Assembly (NCBI RefSeq): GCF_030247195.1
Contig: NC_080672.1
Coordinates: 4,278,001-4,342,000 of the forward strand
Source of the DNA: Topomyia yanbarensis
Lineage: Eukaryota > Arthropoda > Insecta > Diptera > Culicidae
Reading direction: 5' to 3'
DNA length: 64,000 nt
Under the pieces are notes generated by a model, which made no database searches, had not been told where the DNA came from, and saw nothing but the letters and a program-made list of their open reading frames with translations. The stretch's first letter is position 1. Every line of letters starts with the position of its first letter. The translations under genes were made by a program, and so were the position numbers. Positions 22,686 to 35,159 of this stretch are shown here, in pieces.

Positions 22686-22905
22686 TTAACAAGCAGAGCG
22701 ACTGATTAGACCCTGTAGTAATTCCATGATCCCCAGCTCGAGAGAGCGCTCAATGAAATTATTCCACGATAGTTGCTATTTTTCTTTTTATGGAATGGAT
22801 TTCCAGTAAGGCGGAAAAAGCCACTAGCAAGAGAACTCAAGTAGAAGCAGAAGCACCAAAATGCCGATGTGTCTTTTCAGATGTACCAAAGGGAGATTAA
22901 AGATT
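22686..22905 (+). repeat. Dispersed repeat A, first copy
   Basis: Shares AACAAGC-GAGCGA, CCAGCTCGAGAGAGCGCTCA, TTTTCTTTTTATGGAATG, GCCACTAG-AAGAGAA, and GATGTGTCTTTTCAGA-GTACC with 53859-54110. It may be LTR-derived, since a CTTTATTGTTCACACTGG phrase lies just upstream, but no partner LTR or coding region is present. Confidence 0.6.
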
Positions 22906-23584
22906 AAGAGGAGAGATTAAAAAAAACCATCAGAAGGTACAATTGGGAGATTCGACTGTAATAAGTTTTGTTTGTCGCATTCCGATTGAGGATGAGTATA
23001 CGTTGCAGTTATGGTTGCGGTCGGTCGTAACTGCGATCTGGAGCATAGTGAAAAGCGAAGACTGAATAAATAGAAATATATTAGGCTTACAGGGGAAAAA
23101 TCAGGACAAATCAAGCATTTTTCTCGACTTCCCAGGACACCAGGACAGTCCACGCAAAACCAGGACATGTCCTAGGAAACCAGGACGTATGGTCACCCTT
23201 CTCACCCGAGCAGAAGCTTATCCGCTGTCGAACTTTTCCGAGATAAAATGAGTCGCAAAATTCTTCGTTTGCACAAATAGCGTGAGAATAATTTTCCCGA
23301 TAAAATTTATCTGATCTTTTCCTTCTCACCGGAGAAGGTGATAATATTTTAATTCCGTGGAAATCAGTGTCAACATTGATTTATCATGTTTTTAATAGCG
23401 CCAGCAAGACAGCGAGCGCAAAAAGGATACCGTGATTAACTCATTCACTCATTCTCCGGCGGATTTATTTATCCGGAGAAATAATGTGTTGTATTATATC
23501 CGGAGATGTTGTGTGAGTGCCAGAGTTTTTATTGTCGAAGTGGTAAAGTATCCGGATCCATTTACTCATATGCAAAGTCTGCTC

Positions 23585-23935
23585 AACAATGTGGCTATTT
23601 TCGAAATGGGGTTGACGAGTTCATGACGAAAATCGATCTGAAGCTAGTTTTAAACTTAAGATGGTGAAATCCGGTTTCAATTTCCATATTGTTAGGCTTA
23701 TCGTGAATATTGCTCCACCGGATCCATCTTGGATTTCAAAAAGGTTCTAATTGTCCATTTTCATCATCTGCTTGTCAAGCCTATTCCAAAAATATCCATA
23801 TACCAATCAACGAATTTTAATAAGAATGTGGAGAATTTTTTTTTACGAGCTAAATCCCAAATAACGAACACTTTTTACGAATTAATTCAATTTACGAACC
23901 CCCGGTTTGTTTCGTAAATGGAGGTTGCAGTGTAT
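23585..23935 (+). repeat. Dispersed minisatellite-like repeat D, first copy
   Basis: Reads TTTTCGAAATGGGGTTGACG, ATCTTGGATTTCAAAAAGGT, CATCATCTGCTTGTCAAGCC, AACGAATTTTAATAAGAATG and AATTTACGAACCC. The same phrases in the same order occur at 38505-39125. A short piece (TTGGAGTGGGGTTGACCTAC) lies at about 20418-20445. Confidence 0.7.
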
Positions 23936-24117
23936 TGGGAGATTACAACCTGCCTCATTCAAATTGAATCCAATTGGCTCTTGCCTATGAACGCATCGAC
24001 TGCCATTGGAAAAATTGAAAATGATGAAAATCGGACTGCATCATCAATCCGAGTACTCCGAATCATTGCCGAATGAGTTTTTGATTCCTAGATTACTCGA
24101 TCTTGGATCGCTAGCTT

Positions 24118-24680
24118 CTAGTCTCCTTGAACGCCCGAAGCACTCACATTTTCCTCGATTACACCCAGCCAGCGAATGCGAAGTCTGCCCCGAAGTCGAT
24201 GATCTCTTCCAGGTTCTTTGCCGAGCATAATTTTAATTGGTTTCTCTTCCGGCATTTGTACTACATGTCCAAACCACTGTAGTCTGCCGTGGTTTATCAA
24301 CCTTCTAATGTCAGCATGTCTGCGCCATTCTCCATTTGCAACTGCACCGCAAAGTATTGACACAGAATTCTTCTCTTACACATACCAAGCACTCGATAGT
24401 CCGCTTCCTTTAATGCGTATGCCTCATGACCGTACCAAGCAGCAAGGATTTGCATTTGTGCCCGTCTGTAGGCTACGAATTATTTGCTGACTACGTATAC
24501 CCTAAATAGTCCTTTTCGCAACCGAAACACGCCTTTTTACCTCGCGGCTAACATCGTTACCACAAGTCACTATTGTAGATATATGATTTCGTCACAACCT
24601 CGTACCGTCCCTGGTCCATTTCCGTCTCGGTACCAACACCATTCAAACACCGGACGGTCTCGCTTTCTATCAGGTCATAT
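24118..24680 (-). pseudogene. RTE-clade LINE, C-terminal reverse transcriptase remnant
   Basis: The minus strand, across frameshifts, reads RYEVVTKSYIYNS, GYEAYALKEADYRVLGM, GAVANGEWRRHADIRRLINH, then GRLQWFGHVVQMPEEKPIKI and LRGRLRIRWLGVIEENV. This is the conserved tail of RTE-type polymerase proteins (E-W-LKEAD-R-L, G-WRRR, RLQW-GHV-RM, RGRP--RW-D-V). The catalytic core and endonuclease are absent. It is dead. Confidence 0.75.
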
Positions 24681-25395
24681 ATACTTGTTTGCGAGAGTTT
24701 ATAGTCAGTCAGATTCTCGCAGCCACCCTTTACGGCAAAAATGCGTCTTCCACTGCTCTGTGGCCAACGCCAACTGACTTCACAACTTTGAACGCATTGT
24801 TTGTTTACATGATGGATGAGATCCACATTTCAGTTCAGGGGAACATCTATTGAAGGCGCAAATGCAGGCTGAAGTCATTATCATGCAATTCCACTACCTA
24901 CATAATGTCGTACTGATATCGCTCAAAACGGTAACCATGGCGGAATGATTCAATATGCAAAAGAGCATGCATGACAATGTTAGAATCAAAATCCTTGTTT
25001 CTATGGACAAAGACAAAATTGGAGTACATCAACACGACCAACCCTCACGTCGAAATATAAAGAGCAGAAATCCGATAATTTTAAAAATTGGAGAATTTTT
25101 TCACAGATATTTCCGAAGGTGTTGATTTTATGAGAACTCATCTGACTAAACCTATTTCTTCTTAGCTGCACTTCGAATTCGAAATAGAAGGCGTTATCAT
25201 TTACTCAAATTACGCTAAGTGCATATGAAGGACAGATCCCTATGTGCCATGCTAGTTCTGCAACAAAAAGACATACCACGGAAACCTGTACAAAGCCACT
25301 AATAAAACATAGTTAACTGCAATCAAATTCATCCGTAGCTGCTGTTCAGGAAGCAACAAATGCTGAAACAAGAAGATTTACAACCAAAATACTAA

Positions 25396-26107
25396 TTCCT
25401 TCCAAAAAAATTTCTTGCATTCTTTAGCTAAAAATAATTGACACGTATTTTTTGTTTTGGCTGAATATGATATTTTTTCGGGTACTAGTTTTTGAACTTT
25501 TAAAGTTTAATAAATTGAACATATTTCAATCACTAATACCTCGGAAACGATTCGATATATGGGAAAAAATTTAAATAAAAAAAGTTGCGTTTTCAAATGA
25601 GCTTACCGAAAAAATTTTACAAAAAAATGTTTTTTGTTATATAACTTGTGAAATTTGCAATTATTTGAAACAAATTGAATTCTTTTTTAAGTTGGACCAA
25701 ATTTTTTATTTATTATTTTTTTAAATATTAAGAATCGTGTTAAAAAGATTGTATAAAAATTTGGGACTGGATATCAAAATATTTTGCGAGATATTTCAAT
25801 TATAAACTTAAAACAATGGCAATTTTACACTAAACGCCCAGTGATACGCCTGTTATAATTAAAATATCTCGTAAAATACTTCGAGTTCCATTCTGAAATT
25901 TTCAAATAATCTTCTCGATATAATTATAAATTATTTGAAAAAAGCTAAAAATTTTTTTTTTTTGCGAGGCCCTCAAAAAAATACATTATTAAACTTCAAA
26001 AGTTCAAAAATTAATAACTTGAAAAAAAATATTATATTCAGCCAAAACAAAAAATACGTGTGTATTAGTTTTTGGCAAAAGAATGCCAGAAAAAAAATTG
26101 GAAGGAA
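25396..26107. mobile_element. ~710-bp AT-rich inverted-repeat element
   Basis: Terminal arms of about 115-140 bp. The left arm has TTCCTTCCAAAAAAATTTCT, TGCATTCTTTAGC, ACACGTATTTTTTGTTTTGG, CTGAATATGATATTTTTT, and TTTTTGAACTTTTAAAGTTT; the complements run in reverse order from ~25980 to 26107. The interior is A/T-rich, without transposase. A partial second copy lies at 490-690. Confidence 0.8.
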
Positions 26108-29100
26108 TCAAAATTTTGGATGCATATCTGACGTGGAATGACACTAATGCAGAATGTTTCCAACTGAGAACCATAGTGCTTGCCCTGAAATCTCCAAATT
26201 AACAGCCAGCACCGCCACAGATGAAGCAAACAATCCAATTCAACTAATCGTGAAAACCTATACAACACCAACAGCGATGAGAGTGTAGACGAAAACGATA
26301 AACTGAGAGAAAGCCGACTAATTAATCTTCAAGGTACTAAGCAGTAGTAGGCAACGCAGTTAATAGATCTCCACCGAGAAAGAAGATCTCTACGCGAAGT
26401 AACAAATTGCGTATACATGATCCTATGGTCACATAATTTAGCTCGATTTATTTATTTTTATTTACGCATTGCAAATATTAAAAAACTAACGGATCAGTTA
26501 ACTTATTGAGCCTTGTTAAATAAACGAGATAAAATAAGTGTGAAAGTTTTTAGTGCTAAAAACGTCGATTTTTTTGGAAAAACGTTCCAGTATGCAGGAA
26601 AAATATTAATTATTCAACTATCGTAAAGGTACGAGAAATACTCATGTACTAGATTCTTTTAAGTTTTAGGATTTTAGTTGATCTGCTGGATTTCTGTCGT
26701 GATTACCGCAAGCCTCTTAAATAAAAAGAGTCTCGGGAAAAAGACCATAACTCCACCGATTTCCAATATGTTTTCAAAAACTCATTATTCACTATCAAAA
26801 AAACAACTTTGTTGTACTAAATTAATTGCTACATACTTTAAAAAAAAAAACAAACTTTCCTCAACTTTTCTCTCAAAAAGGTATGTAATCCCTTAAACGG
26901 TCTTATACAACTTTTTTCTACATTCTGGATCATATACCTAGTATAATCGTTCCTAAACTCTAATTGGGGATTTTCAGTCTCATTGTTCCATTAAGGGATT
27001 TTTATTTTTATTTGAATCGTGTCCACAAATCTAATTCAACAGTATTTAATAAGACAGGAAAGTGTCTCGAAGGAAATAAAATGAGAATAATCGAAAATCA
27101 ATTGTAACCCGCATTGAACCAACGATAGTCCTCCAAAATTTTCCACACTGTCTGTCACGATCGTTTAACTATATATGTGTGTGTATACAGGTACCACACC
27201 AATCGCTAATGGGGGCCAGATTTTCCGGCTTTTCTCAACGTCGGCAATAAAAACATCCGCCCGCGGACGTCACTTCTCAGAAGCTGTACATGTTCACCGA
27301 TCGCAAGTCAATCCATTCTGCTGCCCACCACAGGTTTCAAAGGTTGGAAAACACCACCGCTGCCGCTCCGGGGGATTTCCACACCTGTTGAGATCGTTTT
27401 GTTGCTTTATACATGATCCTAGCAGACCGAGGCGTAGTTTCTCGTGACTGTGCAGATATATGTATATGTATGTATGTACCTAATTACAGGCGGTTTACGA
27501 CCACGCAACAGTAAGCAGTAAGTAGGCCTTGAACCGATTCGTTTCGTTTGCTTGTGGAACGGTTGGCCACAGTTTGACGGGAGTGACAATCTGCAGAACA
27601 GGAAGCGATCGACCGGTTTCGCGTGAAGACGCTCGGATGGACGGAGAATGACCCAGAGTCCCCGTTCGCGATTGCAGCAACTATTCATGCTTGCTGACGA
27701 GTGACAACAATTTGGCACTTCGTTGTTGTTATTTTGGCTGGCAATGATACGGGATAGTGGGAACACAACGTGCGGAGACACACGACGAAATCGGTTGCAA
27801 AAGAATTCGTTGAGGAATTCCTTCGCTATGCTTAGGATAGACGCTAAAATGCCGTAGTGGTATTTGCATCTAGCCAATCTAATTTAAGCCATCAAACTAA
27901 TTCTTTGATAAAAACAGTGTGGTTTAAAAGAAGTCTTTTCAGTAGACTCAATTTATATGTAATGATTAAATTTAACGTTGATTGCATTTGGAACAACTGA
28001 CCTTGAGTCGATGCCAGTTTTTACTCGATTCGGTTCTCGGAAATTGTGTGGAGTCATTGCGCACGAGACATAAACAAAATTGATGTGCATCGAAGAAATC
28101 CGTACACATGTTAGCAGCCGATTGAAGATCGATCTATTTTCGTACAAAAAAAACTGTGTTTGATTATATTCGAAAACAGCAATAACTCTGTCCCGCTGTT
28201 GATCATTCCCTGTAGTGCCGGATGCCATTTTTAACCATCTTGCCGGCCGGCATTCTGCTTCAGGGTCATTTCCTTTTGCGTGGATGAAAGATATATGCTA
28301 ATTGGGAAGTGCTAAATTTAGGCTTTTGCCCGTGGCATCGCTTACTCAATCGTTTATATATAACGGCTTTTAATAGCAACTAGCCCCGATGAACTATGAT
28401 TGCCAAATTATACTCTTTGGTTTGGGTGAGGGATTTTTGGCAACCTCATTCTATACTGCAACATCTGAAACATGTCAGCTACATGTGCCTACTAGATTCA
28501 AGGATCGTAAATCGATAGACGTACCTTTTGGCAGAAAAGATCTAGTGTTGCCTTGATTTTGACATTCGCGCAATATCAACGCCTTCGCAGTAACCTAAAC
28601 ATCACGTCCGCAGTGCGGCTTCTGTTTTAGAACAAATAAAACCATTTCGGACATGTTAATGTTTACATTGTAGTAGCACGGGTGCTATTTTTAACGCCCT
28701 CTCTACCCGGTTCGACATTGCTCCAAAGATTTTGCTGTTTTGTACGAACCATCGCACATATGAGTATTTCTTCAAAAAAACGGGCCAAAATTCAAAACCT
28801 GAAAATTTTAATAAACTTCATGTATTTCATCGTTATTATATTCTTAAATACTCTTAGCATCAAGTGTTAGCCATTTTGATATCTTGAATATGCATGAACA
28901 CAGCTAGCTGTTAAAACTTTGCCATTTTTTGGGGTCTTTTCTAGAGGTTAGACGTGTTTTAACTATTAACTTGAGATGGGAGCCAATGGCGCAGGCATGT
29001 AGAGTTGATTTAATCATTAATTCAACTGGTTCATGGGATAAAAGCCATGGGAGAGGCCTAATTTTCACTCATCGATTTTGACAAAAAAAACATTTTTGTT

Positions 29101-29393
29101 ATATTCTGAACCTCTCAAAGCAAAAAAAGTAATACATTTAGGGAGCTTAGGGTTTCTCAAATCATGTCCAAAAAGAAAAAAAACACGCATCTTCACACTT
29201 AGTTTAAGGTTTGGAAGAATTTTAAATGTGTTTTTTTCGGATTTTCCAAATTGTTTTTCTTAAGCATTGGTCTGAAGCCAGGTCAGAAAACATACTGAAG
29301 AAAATGAACGTCTTTCAGATACTGAAACAATGAACGAGAATTTTCAAGAAATTATCTTTTCGAGCTACCTCTCGTTTAATAGATAGTAAGATA
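26108..29393. other. 3.3 kb without recognisable genes
   Basis: Frames here lack family motifs. The open stretch on the minus strand at 27419-27877 is Arg/Cys-rich without pattern and looks like chance. A C/G-richer patch at 27190-27420 has no assignable feature. Confidence 0.4.
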
Positions 29394-29666
29394 TTGTTTG
29401 TGGAGGAAAAACTCAGAGACACCCTCAAGTGTCGTCCTGTGGATTCCTATAAAGTGCTTAAATATCAATTCAGCTGCATTAAGGCACAGTTTAAATACAA
29501 GTTGGTGGCTTGCAATAATCATAAGAAACGGTTTGTCGATACGAACAAAGCTTGGTTGAACTCAACTATCAAGTTATCTACTTTGTCTGAATGTTCAACT
29601 GCAGGCCGTCCTCCAAAGCAGTTTTCCAAATCAATCCGGAGAGGCAAGCGAAGAAAAAGTCAGTAA
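29394..29666 (+). pseudogene. Fragment of an unrecognised protein with a GRPPK...RRGKRRK motif
   Basis: An open frame encodes STAGRPPKQFSKSIRRGKRR near its end, preceded by YKLVACNNHKKRF and WLNSTIKL. A GRP-K-F--S--R-KRRK signature occurs in proteins of unknown function associated with insect and cnidarian repeats, as far as can be recalled, so this is probably a transposon-linked gene fragment. The reading appears to continue, with frameshifts, as SNTVITSIIKDL before the SINE and SPSKATSLVTRF after it, so the SINE at 29747 may have landed in this frame. No function is assigned. Confidence 0.35.
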
Positions 29667-29746
29667 CTTAAAGAAAATATACCATCCAATGAGTTGCTGC
29701 ACTAATGAGTCAAATACAGTGATTACCAGCATTATCAAGGACCTCA

Positions 29747-29889
29747 CAGGAGGCGGGCATAGCGTAGTTGGTAAATCGATTACCTTGTACGCAGCTCGCC
29801 AGGGTTCGTGTCCCAACCCCGCACATAGGGTTTTGAAATTTATCTAACCTGGTTAGGCTAATAACCTTTAAGGTTAAAACCTCTATAAA
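29747..29889 (+). mobile_element. tRNA-derived SINE with 10-bp target duplication
   Basis: Internal pol III promoter: A box TAGCGTAGTTGG (29759) and B box GGTTCGTGTCCC (29803), about the spacing of a tRNA. The head GGCGGGCATAGCG and the tail AAGGTTAAAACCTCTATAAA fit the Feilai-like SINE style of mosquitoes. It is flanked by AAGGACCTCA on both sides (29737-29746 and 29890-29899). A degraded relative lies at 45612-45710. Confidence 0.85.
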
Positions 29890-30059
29890 AAGGACCTCAT
29901 TGAAAGTCCATCAAAAGCGACTTCCCTTGTTACTCGCTTTTGAAGAACGCAAAAAGAAATTGCTATCAGAGGAGACACTTTTTGTAACGGATTCGTATGT
30001 TGAAGTGATGCCATTCATGAATGGCACGCATGAATGGTGGCCTCCCACGAAGTCGGCGT

Positions 30060-30440
30060 CCTCTTCCTGGCTCCCTGCTGAACATTGTTTTTGCAATTCA
30101 TTCTTCCGACATTCGTACCACATGACCAGCCCATTGCAATCTGCCGTATTTTATCTGTTTAACAATATCCGCAGTTTTGTATACTTGGTGCAACTCATGA
30201 TTCATGCGTCTGTGCCAGACTCCTTTTTCGCATATCCCGCCGAGTGTTGTCCGCAGCACTTTACGCTCGAAGACTCCTAATGCTCTCCTATCTGCTTCCC
30301 TCAACGTCCACGCTTTGTGATCATAAAGAGGGACAGGGAGGATCTGTGTCTTGTATAAGGCAAATTGTAACGATATTAATTAACCCACTATGCATACGAC
30401 TGACAGCATTACTTTCAGTGCCATCTATCCGTCAAAGGGA
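30060..30440 (-). pseudogene. RTE-clade LINE, C-terminal remnant (second copy)
   Basis: The minus strand reads LYDHKAWTLREADRRALGVF, ERKVLRTTLGGICEKGVWHR, MNHELHQVYKTADIVKQIKY, GRLQWAGHVVRMSEE. It then frameshifts into a degraded RGRP region (GARKRTPTSW). It is clearer than the copy at 24118-24680 and not identical to it, so the two derive from different RTE families or ages. No polymerase core is nearby. Confidence 0.8.
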
Positions 30441-32939
30441 GACTGTCTCGCTGATGGAAATTTAAATCATCGAGATCTGCTCCACGCACTCCCCTTCGTT
30501 TTTCCCACCCGCAGAAAGGTCAGTTACAAATGCCGATGGGACTGAGCGAGAAGGAAAATGCTTTTGTTTTCCCAAGATCACGCCACCAATTGTCTCAAAA
30601 AAAAGACTGATCAGATCACTTAAGTAGAGACTGTCGAACCCTTTACACGGCGGTTAGGTAGAGAGTGAAGCCATTAGCCAGAAAGTTATATAAATTTATT
30701 TCGATGTGATATTGTACCTACGGTACCGCTAAAATTGGCAATATTGGTGTAGAGCACGGTTACGGTGCATAAAATTACTGTTCCGGCTAGGTGAGATAGA
30801 ATTCCGACCGATGTCATAGAACACGTGTTAGGTACAAAAGGCTAAAACCTATTTTATTGCAGCAGTTCGCACAATAAAACATAAACCAGCGAATGCTAGC
30901 AAAGTAGCGAATCGGTCCGAATTGTGCAGTCTGTACCAAGATAGTCAGGTAAGACATGAGCAGAAAAGTAGGTTATCTCACCTAATCGATCACGTTGACT
31001 AGGTTGAAAACCCGCGCCAACGTGGGTTTTTTTGTTGGGGCTCACAGAACCGAAAACGCATTGCGCGTATACATCAGAGCGCCCCTCGTCGGAAAATACG
31101 GTTGCTACATGACACATCGTCGCATAGAAGATCGGCAACATAACCCACCCGCCGAGCATTACGTGCATCAACGAAATTATACTCTCCTCGTGCCACCTAG
31201 CGGCGAATAGCAAACCCGTCACGAAGCTTTCCGAGACACCGTCACCCACTCGAGGTATGTTTTTATGGTACAAATTCGGGGATGATTGCTACGAATCGAG
31301 CAGCCTACTGAAACCGCTGCGCAAGTAAATTCATCGAAAATCGAAACACGCGGTCGCTCACGCCTGCCGCCCGCCACTGTCACCAACCAGTTCCAGTAAC
31401 CGCCACCACCATCACCAACCAGTTCCCGTTACCGCCGTTCACCAACTGCAGGTCAGATCGATGCTAGGCTAATGAGTTAGCATAAGTGTAGGAGTAAAGC
31501 TTGTCCCGGGACCTAGAACCAACTGAAAATACACTATGTGATCATGAAGTGAAACGCTACTCCTCTCAAGCTTAAAGGTCAGCGGCAATCTCTCCCTAAG
31601 GCGAACGCGTAGATTTTAATTTAGTTTACCCGTGTTTATTTGAACCCGCGATTAGCTTACCTTTTCGATCTCTTACTCGGATTTAGTTTTCTGCTCTTTT
31701 TTGCGTTCGGGAAAGTCGAATGAGACATTGTGTTTGAGCCACTTTCATTTACCCGCCCGTGGTTAGAGTCTCTGGCCGGACTACCGTCTTGCGTCGGCAG
31801 CCTTCCTTACGGAAGTGGCGCTGAAGTTGCCGACGTTGTGTGCACAAACGAACCGTTACAAAATTCTTAGGGTTTCAGCGTGCAAAACATCCGTTTTTCA
31901 TGTCAATTTTTTTAGAAAGATGGGTGAAGTGAATTATAATTTTTTCATGCAAAGATATTTACAAGCGACTCCCCTCCCTAAGGTTGAGGGGTTTGACTGC
32001 ATTGCAAACATCATCAGGCATATTGCGTTCATCAGCGCTAAAAAAACAACTGCTTTAAGATGGTTATTGCATTACGCCTCGATAGTGGTGCATCAAAGAT
32101 ACCGAGAGGGCTTATGCGCTTTTTTATGTTCTATGTTTCTTCATACTCTGCACCAGCGCACACAAACGGGCAACCACTGGTCTGTGTGCGGTGATGTGGC
32201 CGACTGGCGGGTCGACGTGCATTGACTTTTGCTGTGTGCCGTGTTTGCAAATATTGTTCCACAATTTGATGGCGGTATTTGTGGACGGGGCTCACAGTGG
32301 GAGTTATTGTATGTCCATTTATCGGTCCAATTCGTCATCGTGCATATACTAATTAAATTAATTTATTTTAGTGAAATAGGACCTATTATTTGTCGCCTTG
32401 TAATAATCGTAGTTTTTCCTACTAGTGTACAATTGTTATGTGCTAGTCATATGTCTATCTATGTATGTGTTCGTCTGAGTATTTGTGACAGTTGGGCCAG
32501 GGAATGAATGCAGAACTTGCGTATATGATAGAATAGTGGCTAATACTTTTGGTGATCAATTCGTGCATTTGGTTCTATTCATTCGGGAAAGTCGGATTGG
32601 ATAAATTAGGGTACAATTAATTTACCGACGCACGTGAGTCATCCATTCCCGGCCACCATAACATGATGAAAGTTTAACAGCAAGCAATTGTCGTTAATGG
32701 TAAATATACAACATTTGCTGCATTTAGACGAGTTTGATTGCATGTTACATGTGTTTTTCTATTATACTTCGCTAGTCTGTTTCTTTTGTACATCTATTAG
32801 TTTGCTTTTCTATTATTGATGTATACGAAAATAGTATTGTTCAATTTATACACTTCTAATCAAGCTCTTTGCATCTTTTTTTTTCTTTATTCGGCATGTT
32901 ATGATTCCTGTTACTAGTATATCTCTACTATACGCTATC
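30441..32939. other. 2.5 kb without assignable gene; possible LTR-element remnants
   Basis: GC content rises between 30.9 and 31.9 kb. A CACGCCACCAATTGTC phrase at about 30580 and a TGGCGCTGAAG phrase at 31816 are reminiscent of LTR-retroelement leader sequence, but no paired LTR or protein motif is visible. An 18-nt match to the foldback arm lies at 31190-31207. Confidence 0.35.
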
Positions 32940-34490
32940 TATACTCATATAGGTACAAACGCTCGGGGCCTTCGCGATAACACAAACCTGGCCACAAACG
33001 CGACCATGCAATTGCAATAATCCACATATACTTACGCCCGCGATTTCGCCTACATGAAAACACCCCGGTAGTTAAGTAAACGTGGCATCTTTAAACTTCC
33101 AAACGTGGTCTCAAACATTAACCCTCCACTCGCGCGATCATGAAACGGTCACGTCCGGAAGCCTTACCTCGGTCCTAGCAGTCTGGACTAATGTCTTCAG
33201 TTGAACCAATCAAAAAAGTGACGCTCATATTCACTAAACAACACGTTCCATGGTGACATGACCTGGAACTCTAGTGATATGGGGAAACTTCTACCATCTG
33301 TATCATACAGTAAAAATTAAGCTTACGGTTGACTCACGGTTCGTGCGCGATCGAACAAAAATACACACTACATCATTATAAAACCGAAATTATACACGCG
33401 AAGTCACACGTACACGTGACAAACACGTTAATATACAAATGCTTAAGCCCTTCGCGACCATTCACGGCACCTACACCCGCGATCTCGTAAACATGATAAC
33501 ATCCCGGTGATAAAGTGAATGTCTCAACTCCTATAAATTTTTAAACGCGGTCTCAAGCGTGAACCTAAAAACTCCCGCGGTCGCACGATCATGAATCGGT
33601 CGCTTACGGATTGTTCTATCCTTGATATCAGCAGAATAGGTCCATGTCTTCAATTGGATCAATTGAAAAAAGAAAGCTCTCATATCCACTGGACACCACG
33701 TTACATGGCGACATGACCGAGGACTCTAGTGATATGGGGTAACTTACTCCCTGTCAGAATGTGAATTGTACATCGAAAACTTAATATTAGAATGAAGGTC
33801 CGCATGACCATCCAAGAACGCACGCGTATATAGGTGGCCACATGGTTACAAAATCCAGTTTTGTACACGCGAAGTCACATGAACGCGAGCACACGAGACA
33901 AACACGTTGACATACGAACGCTTAAGCCCTTCGCGATTAATAACGCACACCTACGTTCGCGATTGTGCAAACTTAATAACACCCCGGTAATGAGGAGAAC
34001 GTTTTAGCACTTACGAAGTTTCAAACGCTGTCTCAAACGCAAACCTACAAACGTCCGTTTTCGCGCGCTCATGGATCGGTCACGTTCGGAAACCATTACT
34101 CTCTGTCCTAAAAACTTAGGTCCATACATTCAGTAGGACCAATCAAAAAATAAAGCTCATATCCGCTAGACATCACCGGGAACTCTAGTGATATGGAAGA
34201 TCTCACTTTCTTTTACCATCTGAGCCGTACACCACAAATAAAGTATTAGATTCCCGGTCCGCGCACGATTATCCAAAGAACACACACGAATATGCGAAAG
34301 GCACACGGTTATAAAATAGAAATTATACACGCGAAGTTATATACACGTTAGCACACGCGACATACAAACGCACACGCGATCGAACACGTTGACGTGCAAA
34401 TGCTCGAGCCCTCCGCGATGATACACGTGATCGCGAGTCCCTACTCCCGCACATATCGTAACTGTACAATGAATATCACATTCAGAATCC
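32940..34490 (+). repeat. CpG-rich tandem repeat, ~480-bp unit, 3+ diverged copies
   Basis: Anchor phrases recur at regular spacing. GCTCGGGGCCTTCGCGAT / GCTTAAGCCCTTCGCGA / GCTCGAGCCCTCCGCGAT occurs near 32958, 33438, 33916 and 34399. ACACCCCGGTA-like occurs near 33060, 33500 and 33980. AACTCTAGTGATATGG occurs near 33267, 33722 and 34181. Units diverge by point changes and indels. The sequence is rich in ACACGCGAAGTCACACG-like CpG-containing words. It has no coding potential and the family is not recognised. Confidence 0.85.
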
Positions 34491-35159
34491 CGGCCCGCTA
34501 AAATTGGCCTAAGGCAGTATTTTAGTGGGCGACATTGCCTGTCTCATATGTAAATTGTAGTATGTGATTCTGACGGAAAAAATTGGGTAGATGTTGTTGC
34601 CGATAGATTGAAATCTGCGTGTATTACAGCAAATACTAGGAGAACTACGAGACTATTCTAGAGGTTCAATACTAACAATTAAGCCGATAAAAAAGAAACC
34701 GATTTTTTTGCCCATTACACCAAACGCCCCCTTAAGATCTATTGTACAAGCTGAGCTAAAGCTGACCAATGTTTACACCCTACAGTTTCATCATGTTAGA
34801 CATAGCGTGCTGATTATGTTCAAGGCCATCAATCCAGCACAAGCGTTTCTTTCGCGAAACGAAATATATCGTTGGTTGTGGCGACATGAAATCAGTACCT
34901 CTGTATATATAGAGTATTTTTTTTTTACAATGGAGAAGACCTTTATGTCCTAGCCCAGTACACGTGCTATTGGTAGGGTCCAATCTACCGCACGGGGTGC
35001 ACTGGGGGCGTGTCGGACTCGAATGGTGACCAGCCATTAATACCGACTAAACTCCATTGGGCTCCGCCATCATTCCTCCCAGGAACTACCTCTCGGTATT
35101 ACTTCTGGGGGGATGGCTATACTAAGTGTACTCATTCACTCTCACTCACGCGATCATAC

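Larger units (their letters stand above)
20556..23198. mobile_element. Possible DNA element with GGGTGACCATA termini
   Basis: GGGTGACCATA at 20556-20566 and its complement TATGGTCACCC at 23188-23198 face each other 2.6 kb apart. The right end also carries CCAGGACGTATGG and repeated CCAGGACA phrases; the left end has only AACCAGGGCAG. The similarity is short and no clean target duplication is visible, so this could be two unrelated solo ends. Confidence 0.3.

Noticed and set aside
20556..23198. GGGTGACCATA inverted ends as a confirmed autonomous transposon
   Set aside because: Similarity limited to ~11 bp, no duplication at the flanks and no transposase; kept only as a low-confidence feature.
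27419..27877. 152-codon minus-strand open frame
   Set aside because: Arg/Cys-rich sequence without domain pattern or splice context; overlapping frames of similar length on the same strand indicate low stop density rather than a gene.
30896..31273. 125-codon minus-strand open frame
   Set aside because: No recognisable motif and no supporting splice sites; the locally higher GC content explains its length.
31816..31830. TGGCGCTGAAG as an LTR-retrotransposon primer-binding site
   Set aside because: No LTR ending in CA lies just upstream and no second LTR is present.
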